Part shown: piece by piece, positions 7,037 to 16,600 of the stretch
Numbering within the stretch: the stretch's first letter is position 1
How the letters are laid out: every line of letters begins with the position of its first letter
NCBI GenBank assembly: GCA_043808235.1
Contig: JAZDFC010000084.1
Coordinates: forward strand, 62,001 to 126,000
DNA from: JAZDFC01 sp043808235
Lineage (GTDB): Bacteria > Bacteroidota > Ignavibacteria > Ignavibacteriales > Melioribacteraceae
Direction: 5' to 3'
DNA: 64,000 nt
Translations under genes and position numbers: made by a program
Notes under the pieces: model-generated
What the model saw: only the letters and a program-made list of their open reading frames with translations
What the model was told of the DNA's origin: nothing
The model's database searches: none

Positions 7037-9502
7037 TTATATCACACTCTGCGGGTCTATATCAATTATCATTTTTACTTCTTTGAATTTCGTCATCCGG
7101 TTAAACTCGATGTATGATTCGAGAACGGCGGTTCGTAAAATTCTGCCGGATGGATCCGAAGCGCGGCTGCTTTTAATTACAAGCTGGTATCGGTACATTC
7201 CCATCAACTTCGAAAGTATGGCGGGATTGGGTGAAGTGATTTTTAATCCTTTGCTACGTTTGAGGATTATTTTAAAATATTCATTCAACGCCAGACGGGC
7301 ATCAGCTTCGTTTTTGTCTTTAGTTTCAATCAAACACAGTCTCGAAAATGGTGGATAACTGCTCTGCTGCCGCAGCTTCAATTCGTTTTCGTAAAATCCT
7401 TTGTAGTCGTTTATCAGTACCTTCTGTAAAACGAAATGCCGGTGATTCGCAGTTTGAATTATTACTTCCCCCTCCACCTTACTTCTGCCCGCACGTCCGG
7501 CAACTTGAGTTAGTAACTGAAATGTTCTTTCATCCGCACGGAAATCCGGCAACCATAAAGTCGTCTCGGCAGATATTACTCCTACCAATGTTACATTCGA
7601 AAAGTCCATCCCTTTCGATACCATTTGTGTCCCGACGAGAATATCTATTTCGCCTTTCCTGAATTGATTTAAAATCTCTCCGAGCCTTCCTTTCTTTGTT
7701 ATAGTGTCGGAATCGATTCTCTCAATTTTTGCATTGGGGAAATAGTATTGAATTTCATCCTCGACTTTTTGAGTTCCGGTTCCGGTGAATTTCAAATTTA
7801 TCGAACCGCAGTGTCCGCATACTTTTGAAACCGGTTTTGAGAATCCGCAGTAATGACATTGCAATAAATTCCTATCGAGATGATGAACAAGCGAAACGGA
7901 ACAATCATCGCATAACTCAATCTCGCCGCAATCAGCGCAGAATATCTGTGTAGAAAAGCCGCGTCGGTTTTGCAGAATAATTACTGCTTCTTTTTTCCGG
8001 AGTCTGTTATTTACAGCATCAATCAAGTCTCTGGAAAATATTCCTTCAACACGGTTCTTCTTTTTTTCGATGGTCAAATCAACCAATCGAATATGCGGCA
8101 TCTTGGCATTATCGACTCTCTCAGTTAACTCCCACAGTTTAAATTTTCCTATTTGTGCATTATACATGCTATCAACCGACGGAGTAGCAGAGCCAAGCAA
8201 AACCGGGCATCCGGCAAGTTTTGCCCTTATTATTGCGGAGTCTCGTGCGTTGTATTTCGGAATCATATCGTACTGTTTGTAACTGCCGTCGTGTTCTTCA
8301 TCCACAACAATCAACCCGATATTGTTCAACGGTGCGAACAATGCTGAGCGCGGTCCGATTACAAGTTTATATTTTCCGGCAATTATTCCGCGCCATGTGT
8401 CGTATCGCTCACCCATCGAAAGCCGGCTGTGTATTACCGCCACAGTGTTTCCGAAGTTATTATAAAAGCGCGAACTGATTTGCGGTGTGAGTGAAATTTC
8501 CGGAACGAGAATCAAAACAGTTTTATTCATCGCAAGTGTTTTTTCAGCAAGCTCAATATACACCTGCGTTTTACCGCTGCCTGTTACACCGTGGAGGAGA
8601 TGAACACCGAAATTCTGTGTGTCAATTTCTTTCCCGATTTCATCAACAATATTTTGTTGAGCTTCTGTTAAGGTTAACTTTTGATGTTCCTCGGAATATG
8701 TATCAAGAAAAACTCGTTCAACTTCTTTATCGAACACTTCAATCAATCCCTTGTTCACGAGAGATGTTATAGCAGCTTGATGAGTTTTAGTTTTGTTCAC
8801 CAAATCACTTTGCGAAATATCTTCCTTCCCTCTCGAAATCAATTCGAGAAGAATAACCACTTGCTTTGGAGCGCGGGATTCAATTTCGGGGATGGATTCG
8901 TAAACTTCATCGAGTGTAACGGCGAGCTTTACATACTTTTGTGTCTTCACCCTCACTTTCGCTTCTTCCAGTTGAGTTACGATACTTACCGCACCGGACT
9001 TTTCAAGCGAATTGAGAGTTGAGTGAATGTTTTTCTTTTTCAAAATTTTTTGTAGCTGGGAAATCTTATAGTATTCCTTCTCAACAAGTACTGCAACAAT
9101 TTTTGATTTGTTTGAGTTCTTGTTTTTCTCTTTCTGTAGAAGTTCGCTGCATACTTCATGATTTGTAATCACAAATCTTTGCGATTCAACTTCGAGTCCG
9201 TAAGGAACCGAATTCTTCAACGCCTCGCCAAGTGTGCTGAGATAATAATCGCCAATCCATTCATAAAATTTTAGGGCCTCCGCCGTAAACACAGGATTTT
9301 CATCAAGTATATCCTTGATAGGTTTTATTTTTTCCTTTATATCCGTTGTTTCGGAAAGACCGATTACAAATCCCGTTAAAGTCCTTTTACCGAACGGAAC
9401 AACAGCACGCACTCCCACGACCGCAAGCGATTCCAGTTCGGGCGGAATCTCATACGTGAAAGCATTTCGAAACGGTAAAGGAAAAACTATTTGCGCGTAC
9501 AT
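7037..9502 (-). CDS. priA: Primosomal protein N' (replication restart helicase PriA)
   Basis: PriA recognises stalled or repaired forks and reloads the replicative helicase. The 821-residue protein has the N-terminal 3'-DNA-binding domain (MYAQIVFPLPFRNAFTYEIP), Walker A GVTGSGKT at 305-312 and Walker B DEEH at 401-404. All eight zinc-binding cysteines are present (520, 523, 529, 532, 547, 550, 560, 563), followed by the helicase core motifs GTQMVSKGMDF and QVAGRAGRS. Length and order are normal for the family. It stands alone, convergent with rlmI, and is separated by a hairpin from the hydrolase gene upstream. Confidence 0.96.
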   Translation of the reverse strand: MYAQIVFPLPFRNAFTYEIPPELESLAVVGVRAVVPFGKRTLTGFVIGLSETTDIKEKIKPIKDILDENPVFTAEALKFYEWIGDYYLSTLGEALKNSVPYGLEVESQRFVITNHEVCSELLQKEKNKNSNKSKIVAVLVEKEYYKISQLQKILKKKNIHSTLNSLEKSGAVSIVTQLEEAKVRVKTQKYVKLAVTLDEVYESIPEIESRAPKQVVILLELISRGKEDISQSDLVNKTKTHQAAITSLVNKGLIEVFDKEVERVFLDTYSEEHQKLTLTEAQQNIVDEIGKEIDTQNFGVHLLHGVTGSGKTQVYIELAEKTLAMNKTVLILVPEISLTPQISSRFYNNFGNTVAVIHSRLSMGERYDTWRGIIAGKYKLVIGPRSALFAPLNNIGLIVVDEEHDGSYKQYDMIPKYNARDSAIIRAKLAGCPVLLGSATPSVDSMYNAQIGKFKLWELTERVDNAKMPHIRLVDLTIEKKKNRVEGIFSRDLIDAVNNRLRKKEAVIILQNRRGFSTQIFCADCGEIELCDDCSVSLVHHLDRNLLQCHYCGFSKPVSKVCGHCGSINLKFTGTGTQKVEDEIQYYFPNAKIERIDSDTITKKGRLGEILNQFRKGEIDILVGTQMVSKGMDFSNVTLVGVISAETTLWLPDFRADERTFQLLTQVAGRAGRSKVEGEVIIQTANHRHFVLQKVLINDYKGFYENELKLRQQSSYPPFSRLCLIETKDKNEADARLALNEYFKIILKRSKGLKITSPNPAILSKLMGMYRYQLVIKSSRASDPSGRILRTAVLESYIEFNRMTKFKEVKMIIDIDPQSVI

Positions 9503-9657
9503 ATTATTGTTGATGAATTCCTAAAAAAAGTGATTTGTTGTGTGTAAAGATAAGGAATGAGTTAGTGATATTTTTAAAGAAGTCTTTTGCAAACGAGGCT
9601 TGGTCTTAAAATGGATTGGATTTTGAGATATTAATAAAAAAGGGACAAATTATTCTA

Positions 9658-9694
9658 CCGTGAAAATTAAAAGTCACACTTTCGATTTTCACGG
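9658..9694 (-). terminator. Long hairpin downstream of the serine hydrolase gene
   Basis: The outer arms CCGTGAAAAT/ATTTTCACGG (10 bp) and inner arms AAAGT/ACTTT around CAC give an almost complete 37-base hairpin. It follows the minus-strand gene ending at 9730 and precedes priA. The T tract beyond it is weak, so it could be a terminator or an mRNA-stabilising stem. Confidence 0.55.
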
Positions 9695-9729
9695 TTCGCT
9701 ATTCATGAGCATTTTACTCATACCCGGTT

Positions 9730-11253
9730 TTATTTCACTCTCTCAAACTTCAAATCGTAAAAATGGAAATCGGGATTCGGCAAATCTATTGTGAAACCGC
9801 TTACTTTGCCTTTGTTGTCAATTGTGAATGTAACAAATCCTTCCGGTAAATAAGGATCGGCAAATTTGATGTTGAATGTATGGTAATGCCAATGCTCCAT
9901 TTTAGAAGTGAATAGTCTTTCTGTAGGGATTAATTTGAGAATCAATTCACCGTCGGCATAAGTTACTTCGGCATTGCCGTAAGATACATCACTATATAAA
10001 CCGGCGTATTCTTTTAGATCAAGAGTTGTTTTCGTTCCTGGAATTTTTGATGCAAGTCTTTCATGCTTCTCTTTTTCGTTCCTTTCTTTTTCTTTGATAA
10101 GTCTTTCTTTCTCAATTGCAAAATAATCCTTCAATTCCCTGCCGAGGTACATATCAACAATCATACTCGATACGATATTGAATAACATGTTATCATCATT
10201 AGTCAACACAACAATTCCGAGTTTTTCTTCGGGGATAATTGTCACTCGCGAGAGGTAACCCGGCAATCCGCCCGTATGACTGACTACGAGTCTGCCGCCA
10301 TAATCCGCCAGGAACCAACCCATTCCCGCATTTACAAAATGCCTGCCGCCGGGATTATTCACGCTTCCGATATTTATTACAGTTTGCGAGGATAAAATAT
10401 TGTTCACGGTTTCTTCGGAGAGAATTCTCTTACCATTCAACTCCCCCTTGTTCAGCCACATATTTAACCATGTTAAAAGTTCATCGGCGGACGAGTTGAT
10501 TGCCGCAGCCGGACCGCAGTTATCGTAATTGATTAATTCCATCGGTACATTTTCGAGATGGGGTAATGCCAAATCGGTTGACGTTGTAAAATCTTTTATT
10601 GAGGTAGTGGATGCAGTCATTTCGAGCGGTTTGAAAATCCGCTCCTTTACAAATTCATTCCATGTTTTTCCGGAGATTTGTTCAATTACCTCGCCTGCAA
10701 TATCAAACATAATATTGGAATATCCGTATTCGCTTCTGAAACTGTACTTTGGTTTGGCAAATTTAAAACGTCGTATCACTTCCTTTCTATCATAGTTTGT
10801 TCCATACCAAAGAAGGTCGCCATCGAAAGTATCGTAACCCGAACGATGTGTAAGTAGATCTTTTATTCTCATTTCGCGGGTAACATAGCGGTCGTAGAGT
10901 TGAAATCCCGGAAGAACGTCAATCACCCTATCATCCCAATTTAATTTGCCTTCGTCGATAAGTATTCCGATGCAAGCCGCAGTAAATGCTTTTGAAAGCG
11001 ATGCAATTCCGAAAAGCGTTTTTGAAGTTACAGGTTCGTCTTTACCATAAATTTTTTCACCGTATCCTTTTTCAAAAACAACCGAGTCGTTTTTAATTAT
11101 ACCAACTGACATTCCGGTTAATTTGAAGTCAACGACCGCCTTCGCGATGATTGAGTCTATCTTTTGAATATTAACGTTGCTCTGTGCTGTCAAAATTGGA
11201 GCTAAGCAGACAGAAAGAGCAAACAAATAAATCAAAAAGATTCTACGCTGCAT
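9730..11253 (-). CDS. Serine hydrolase, class C beta-lactamase-like
   Basis: A 507-residue exported protein of the beta-lactamase/transpeptidase-like fold (esterase, D-amino peptidase or penicillin-binding type). A signal peptide covers about residues 1-23. The active-site series is complete: S85-L-S-K88 (SxxK), Y178-S-N180 and a later HTGG in SHTGGLPG replacing the KTG box. After the catalytic domain a highly charged linker (KERLIKEKERNEKEKHERL) leads to a C-terminal beta-rich region like the DUF3471 domain often appended to these hydrolases. The start lies only 2 bases after the stop of the 5'-nucleotidase gene, so the two are cotranscribed. The substrate is unknown; a true antibiotic-resistance role is not implied. 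Confidence 0.85.
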   Translation of the reverse strand: MQRRIFLIYLFALSVCLAPILTAQSNVNIQKIDSIIAKAVVDFKLTGMSVGIIKNDSVVFEKGYGEKIYGKDEPVTSKTLFGIASLSKAFTAACIGILIDEGKLNWDDRVIDVLPGFQLYDRYVTREMRIKDLLTHRSGYDTFDGDLLWYGTNYDRKEVIRRFKFAKPKYSFRSEYGYSNIMFDIAGEVIEQISGKTWNEFVKERIFKPLEMTASTTSIKDFTTSTDLALPHLENVPMELINYDNCGPAAAINSSADELLTWLNMWLNKGELNGKRILSEETVNNILSSQTVINIGSVNNPGGRHFVNAGMGWFLADYGGRLVVSHTGGLPGYLSRVTIIPEEKLGIVVLTNDDNMLFNIVSSMIVDMYLGRELKDYFAIEKERLIKEKERNEKEKHERLASKIPGTKTTLDLKEYAGLYSDVSYGNAEVTYADGELILKLIPTERLFTSKMEHWHYHTFNIKFADPYLPEGFVTFTIDNKGKVSGFTIDLPNPDFHFYDLKFERVK

Positions 11254-11255
11254 TT

Positions 11256-13022
11256 TTATTCCTCAACTTTATTTCCGAACATTAGTTTATAATCGGTCTC
11301 TTTCGCTTTCTCCCACCATTCAACCGGCACAACCGACCAATTGCCGAAAGAAAATGGAGAAACAGTTTTTGTTTCTTCAAACCATTTCATCATATAGTAC
11401 CGTAAATCTTTATCGGTCGAATTTATGATTCTGCTTTGGAGTTGTTCCGGTTTGATTTTGGCGCCATATATTAGATGACCGCCGCCGCCGTTTCCCCGGT
11501 ATGAGTTCACCGCAACTGTGTAAATACTGTCGGCATAAAAGTCACCGCCCTTAGACATCTGCATTATTGTTACTCTTTCGCCAACAGGTTTGGTAACGTC
11601 GACCACATACTCAATTCCGGCGGCAGCATCAAAATTATAAAATGAATTTTTTAAGGATGGCGTATTCGTTCTCTGCGAATAAACGAGATTGCTGTCTTCA
11701 TCAATTTCGAAGTTGAGCAAGTGTCCGGAACTGTCTTGCATCGTGTTGAACCATAACCCGCATGAGTATTCGAGATAGTCTTTGATTTCAGCACCGGACA
11801 ATTTTATTGTGTAAAGCAAGTTCTCATATTTGTAGAGTTCGAACATATCTCTCACGAAAACTTTTCCCTTTTCAATCGATGCATTCAACGACAACAGCGC
11901 GGCGAATGAGATGTCCGCTTTCGTAATATCCAGCTGGATAAAATTAATTAAATCGACAAATTGAGAAGGTCCAAACAACGCATCGTTCGAAGATATTGTT
12001 GATTCAATTTCGCCAATAGGACGGGCGACATAATTCTTAACGCGTAAAAACACATTGCTGTACCTCTTCAGAAATTCCGTATCGGCTTCATACGCATCCA
12101 TATCAACCAAACTTCCGGAAATGTTCTTTTCCCATCTATCCGATTCATAATCTTTTGTTAATGTTATTTCCGCCGCAGCTACGTTCCGCGCGCCGCTTGT
12201 ACCTCCCATTACTCTAACGCTTTTGCCCACTCTATTTACAATCGTAGTATCCCACCCATGATGGTCGTGCCCGACAAACACAACATCAAATCCCGGAACT
12301 TTTTGGGCAACAAGCAATGCGGCATTTTCGTTTTTGTATGTTGTATCCGTTTGATTACTGTAAGTAAAATCAACTCCGGAATGGAACAGACCAACAATAA
12401 CATCGGGATTTTCGATTTCAATAATTTGTGATACCCAATCATCGGCTGTTTCAATCATATCATTAAATTCAATTCCCGAATATATTTGAGGGGGGAGCCA
12501 GCTCGGAATACCCGGCGTTATTAAACCAAGCACGGCAATTTTAACATCGGCTTTTTCTATTACAGCGTAAGGAGAAAAATAGGGTTCGTTGGAATCGGCG
12601 CAAACAGCATTTGCTGCAAGCCATACAAAATCAATTTCATCGTTAAATTTATCATATACCGAGTGACCTGTTTCAATGTCGTGGTTACCGATTGTCGCCG
12701 CATCGTAACCCATAAAATTCATTACATTGGCAAACACATGCTGCGAGTCCGGTAACTCATAATTGTAATAATAAACAAGCGGCGTCCCCTGCAGAATGTC
12801 TCCGTTATCAAGGAGTATAACTTCTTGCCCGGTATTGCTTCTTTCCCTTTTAACATAAGAATAAACCTGCGCAAGGGAACCGTTCTCATATTCATCGTTT
12901 TTAAAATCATATGGGAACATGGCGCCGTGCACATCTGTGGTTTCGATTATTTTTAATTTGACAGATTGAGCGAAAGAGAGATTGCACAAAAAAATTAAAA
13001 AGAGTAGAATTTTTATTTTCAT
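11256..13022 (-). CDS. Periplasmic 5'-nucleotidase / 2',3'-cyclic phosphodiesterase family metallophosphatase
   Basis: A 588-residue exported phosphatase acting on nucleotides or nucleotide sugars. The signal peptide ends near residue 19 (LSFAQ). The metallophosphatase domain shows D30-x-H32 (TTDVHG), GNHD, LFHSG and VGHDHH, the two-metal ligand set of the family. From about residue 330 the 5_nucleotid_C domain carries the base-stacking part, with YKYENLLYTIKLSGAEIKDYLE and a NSYRGNGGGGHL segment. Bacterial relatives hydrolyse 2',3'-cyclic nucleotides, UDP-sugars or AMP; the sequence does not decide between these. It is the first gene of a two-gene unit with the serine hydrolase. Confidence 0.87.
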   Translation of the reverse strand: MKIKILLFLIFLCNLSFAQSVKLKIIETTDVHGAMFPYDFKNDEYENGSLAQVYSYVKRERSNTGQEVILLDNGDILQGTPLVYYYNYELPDSQHVFANVMNFMGYDAATIGNHDIETGHSVYDKFNDEIDFVWLAANAVCADSNEPYFSPYAVIEKADVKIAVLGLITPGIPSWLPPQIYSGIEFNDMIETADDWVSQIIEIENPDVIVGLFHSGVDFTYSNQTDTTYKNENAALLVAQKVPGFDVVFVGHDHHGWDTTIVNRVGKSVRVMGGTSGARNVAAAEITLTKDYESDRWEKNISGSLVDMDAYEADTEFLKRYSNVFLRVKNYVARPIGEIESTISSNDALFGPSQFVDLINFIQLDITKADISFAALLSLNASIEKGKVFVRDMFELYKYENLLYTIKLSGAEIKDYLEYSCGLWFNTMQDSSGHLLNFEIDEDSNLVYSQRTNTPSLKNSFYNFDAAAGIEYVVDVTKPVGERVTIMQMSKGGDFYADSIYTVAVNSYRGNGGGGHLIYGAKIKPEQLQSRIINSTDKDLRYYMMKWFEETKTVSPFSFGNWSVVPVEWWEKAKETDYKLMFGNKVEE

Positions 13023-13192
13023 ATATGAACTAAAATCAGAGAAATAATCTATTCAAACACCCGGAGAAAAATATAACGTAATTAGTTATGAGACAAGCAT
13101 TTGTTAAATATTTATCATGCAAGAAATTCAATTTATATTTTCAATAAGATTAACCGTTAAAAACAGTTAAACATAAATTCTTGTTTTTGAGC

Positions 13193-13216
13193 AACCCACG
13201 ACTTAAGTCGTGGGTT
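13193..13216. repeat. 24-bp perfect palindrome, REP-like
   Basis: The half AACCCACGACTT (13193-13204) is followed immediately by its exact reverse complement (13205-13216). It lies between the convergent-side terminator of the VOC gene and the 5'-nucleotidase promoter, with no T run of its own. Short GC-rich palindromes of this sort are commonly interspersed repeats. A degenerate relative may lie at 31005-31035. Confidence 0.6.
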
Positions 13217-13227
13217 AAAAAATAGAA

Positions 13228-13253
13228 TAAAAAAAAGAACCGTTTCAACGGTT
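13228..13253 (-). terminator. Rho-independent terminator after the VOC gene
   Basis: The stem AACCGTT/AACGGTT closes on a two-base centre and is followed on the minus strand by C and a run of eight T. It lies 16 bases past the stop of the gene at 13270. Confidence 0.85.
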
Positions 13254-13269
13254 TTGAATGTCTTCTCCA

Positions 13270-13638
13270 TTACTTCTGCGAATGGAAAGCAACCTTATTG
13301 CCTTCGCAATCGATGAACATCGCCATGTAACCGATTTCCTCGGTTATTAAAGTTTTTGGCAAAATGATTTTGCCACCCGCATTTTCAACGCGCGCAAGAG
13401 GAACAGACAAGTCACCGCCTCCGTTCAAGTAAACAAGGGTTCCGTCAGTCGAAGGTTTGTATGCATCGCTCTGACACAGTGCGCCGCCAACACCCTCGCC
13501 CTGCATCGGGAGGAATGCCATTTTAATTCCTGCCATTTCCATCTGGGAAAGCTCTCCTCCCAATACCTCTGCGTAAAACTTCGACGCCCTGTCGATATCT
13601 TCAACAGGAATTTCAAACCAATTTATTACGTTTGCCAT
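13270..13638 (-). CDS. VOC-family (glyoxalase/bleomycin-resistance fold) protein
   Basis: A small cytoplasmic protein of 122 residues covering one vicinal-oxygen-chelate module pair. The opening reads NVINWFEIPVEDIDRASKFYAEVLGG, the usual first strand and helix of the fold, and the end has MFIDCEGNKVAFHS with the typical strand-turn-strand finish. Members bind a metal and act as glyoxalases, dioxygenases or binding proteins. This subgroup, often annotated as predicted lactoylglutathione-lyase-related, is uncharacterised. It ends in its own strong terminator and stands 39 bases past the stop of the activase gene upstream, so it may be the last gene of that transcript. Confidence 0.85.
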   Translation of the reverse strand: MANVINWFEIPVEDIDRASKFYAEVLGGELSQMEMAGIKMAFLPMQGEGVGGALCQSDAYKPSTDGTLVYLNGGGDLSVPLARVENAGGKIILPKTLITEEIGYMAMFIDCEGNKVAFHSQK

Positions 13639-13676
13639 AAAATAGCCTTTCTTGATTGTGTTTGTTGATTTTACAA

Positions 13677-16600
13677 TTAATGTGTTTGCAACACACTACT
13701 ATGCTGCGAAACATCAATATTTTCATAGTAATTCAAAACTCGATTCAGAATAAATTTGAATAACGAATCAGACGCTGTATGATTTTTCAGTTTCATTTCT
13801 TTGTGAAGCCTTTCCGCATTCAGCATGAAGATTTCAATTTTCGATTGAATGATTTGCGGAAAAAGATTGCCATCGGTTTCGATGCTAAGAAACGGCAAGT
13901 GCTTTAATTCTTCTTCCGACACATTCAACATATTTTGCGAACGTAAAATTCCATGATTGTTCATCTCGGCATTTAAAATTGCTTCAGCCACCCGCGAGGG
14001 CATGCAGCCAAAGGGTCCAATAGAAATAACGCCACAGGCATGATTCATGATTTCTTTCAATGCAGCTCCAACTGTAAGTATAGCTTCACCCGCCAAATCA
14101 GTCGGAATGAAATTTTTCGCTTTCTCAATTATATCTGCTATATCAATTAAGTTATCCTCAATCAAACCAGCGGAAGCGAATATCTTTTTTACTCTTTTCT
14201 CCAAACGCAGTTGTTCAAAATCCCGCAAACTGAATTTTAACTTATCCGCAAAACCGACTTTCGCACCGTTATCTCTTGAAGCCAATAAATTGGAATAATA
14301 AATATATTCCCCGGCAGAAGCGATTGTTACAACGAATTCCTTTTCGGCAAGAGTTTTCATCAAATCCATTTTTGAAAATTCATCGTGACGAACAAATATC
14401 TCTCCAACAATTGAAATTTTCTTTGCTTCGCTGATTTGATATTTCAATTCAACGGTTCGTAAAATTTCCGCTGTTTGCTCAAGCTGTCTAAATATTTTTC
14501 CAAAAGAATCATTTTTTAAAGAAAGAAGAATTTTCTGCCATTCATTTTCGAAAGAGGTGAGCGCCGATTGTTTATCAACCGCAATCGCATTGAATGCGCT
14601 TTGAACATCGCGCATCACATCAGCAATTATTATTGAAAGCCATCCCCGCCGCACTATAGCTGTTCCTATACTGCCGTAGGAATCTTCATCACTGAGATTG
14701 TACACAGCGAAGTTCTTCATCTCTTTTTTCGATATTAAGTCTTCGAGGAAGATGCTGTACTGCCCGAGACGGCACGGACCGTTTCCGCCCGCCATAAAAA
14801 ACAGCGTCTTTTCATTATTATCTTTTCTCTTTTCATAATAGTCAATCAGCGTTCCGGCATTTAGCAGAAGCGGCAGGCATTCCTTGCATGTTGCGTTACC
14901 CCTGCCTGCTTTTAGTATTTCGCTGTCGTAGTCCGACAGGCATTCCGCATTAATACCGTGATAATTAAACGAAGCCGAAACCGCTTCGGTATTCATTCTT
15001 CCCATAGGCGGAAGAAGCATTTTAACCGATTTGTCCGTTAATGAAAATTCATTCCCGTTTTCATCAACTATTGTTGAAGCATTTTTAACTTTTAACGGAG
15101 TGAATACGGAATGAAATTTTTCGACAAAGTAATTTTTAGTAATTTGATTGTAGCTATGTATTATATCTATGAATGCTTCGATGCGGGTATTAATTCCCGC
15201 ATCCGCAGAATGGCTGTCGAGTTCAAGCGTGAGCGAAGGTTTTCTTCCCATGATGTTTCTAAAATAACCGAGCAAAAATGAATCCGGTCCGCAGCTGAAA
15301 TTTGTAATAAACATTCCAAAAAGTTTGTCGTTGTTTTTTACCATTCTGGCTGATTGCATGATTTGCTGTCCCATTGCCCAATACATGTGACGGTATGAAT
15401 TAAAATCATACGAAGGAAGGAAATCGTGCGGAATGATTGTTAATCCCCGCGATGTAATTTTTTGCGGGATGCCGAGATTGGCTTCGCCTGCAAATGAATT
15501 GTATGCACGACCGAACAATACAATCCCGAACTCATTGTTTTCTTTTAATTCTGCTAAAATTTGTTTGCCGAGAAGTTTGAACTCATTGAACATTTCATTC
15601 AATTCAGTTACGGCAAAATCGAATGCGGCGGCAGATTCAATCTTATCTTTGCCCAGTTCGCTTCCCATTTGAATGAAAGCATCCTTCGCATTTTTCCATC
15701 CCTTATTAAAATTTAATACGGGATTTAAAATTTTAATTCCGTCAAGTTCTTCGCGGAATGTGCTTTTCAGATAATAACTTTCCGACTGAAGCAGCACACA
15801 TGTTTTTTTATCCTTCGAATCATCCGCATTATAAATTTCAGTAATGTGCGGTAGAAAAATATAATCTGGTTTTTGTTCGATGAGGTCATGGAGAAATCCG
15901 TGTGCAAGTTCCGCCGGGTAACAGAACGAAGAAAGTTTTTTATCGACACCTTCCTGTTTTGATTCATTCCCAAGAATGATTCTGAATCCAAGTTGTGTAA
16001 AGAAATTGAAATACAGCGGGTAAATTGTATTTGTAAGAAATGATTTTGAAATTCCGATTACAGGCGCATCTTGCTTAAGAGGCAGAGGGTGAATGTATTT
16101 TTCGAAGACAAGTTCTTGCCTCAACTTAACTAAATTTTTTGATAATGGTTTTTCTTTTACATTAAGCTGTATGTTGTAATACTTATTGCACGCTCCGCCG
16201 AATGGGATTTTACTTCCGTCGATATTGATTATTGCCACCTGACATTTTCTATCGCACTTCTCTGCTCCGCCTGCGCAAACAAATGTTTTGTCATAAACCA
16301 CTTTGCGGTTGATGAGTTCATTTAATTCAAACACTTTCTGCTCAAGTAAACCCAATTCCAATTTCTTTTTGATTTCGAGCGCTACACCGAAGGCCCCCAT
16401 CAATCCCGGCTCGGGTGGAACAATAATTTCTTTGCCGGTTAAAGCCGCCATTGCGATTGGGACGGCATGGTTGTAACACACTCCGCCCTGCATAAATATT
16501 TTTTTACCGTCAGGACGGTTTCCTTTCACGCGGTTCAAATAATTCATACAAATTGAATATACGAGTCCGGCGAGAATATCTGCTTTCGAAAGTCCTTCGT

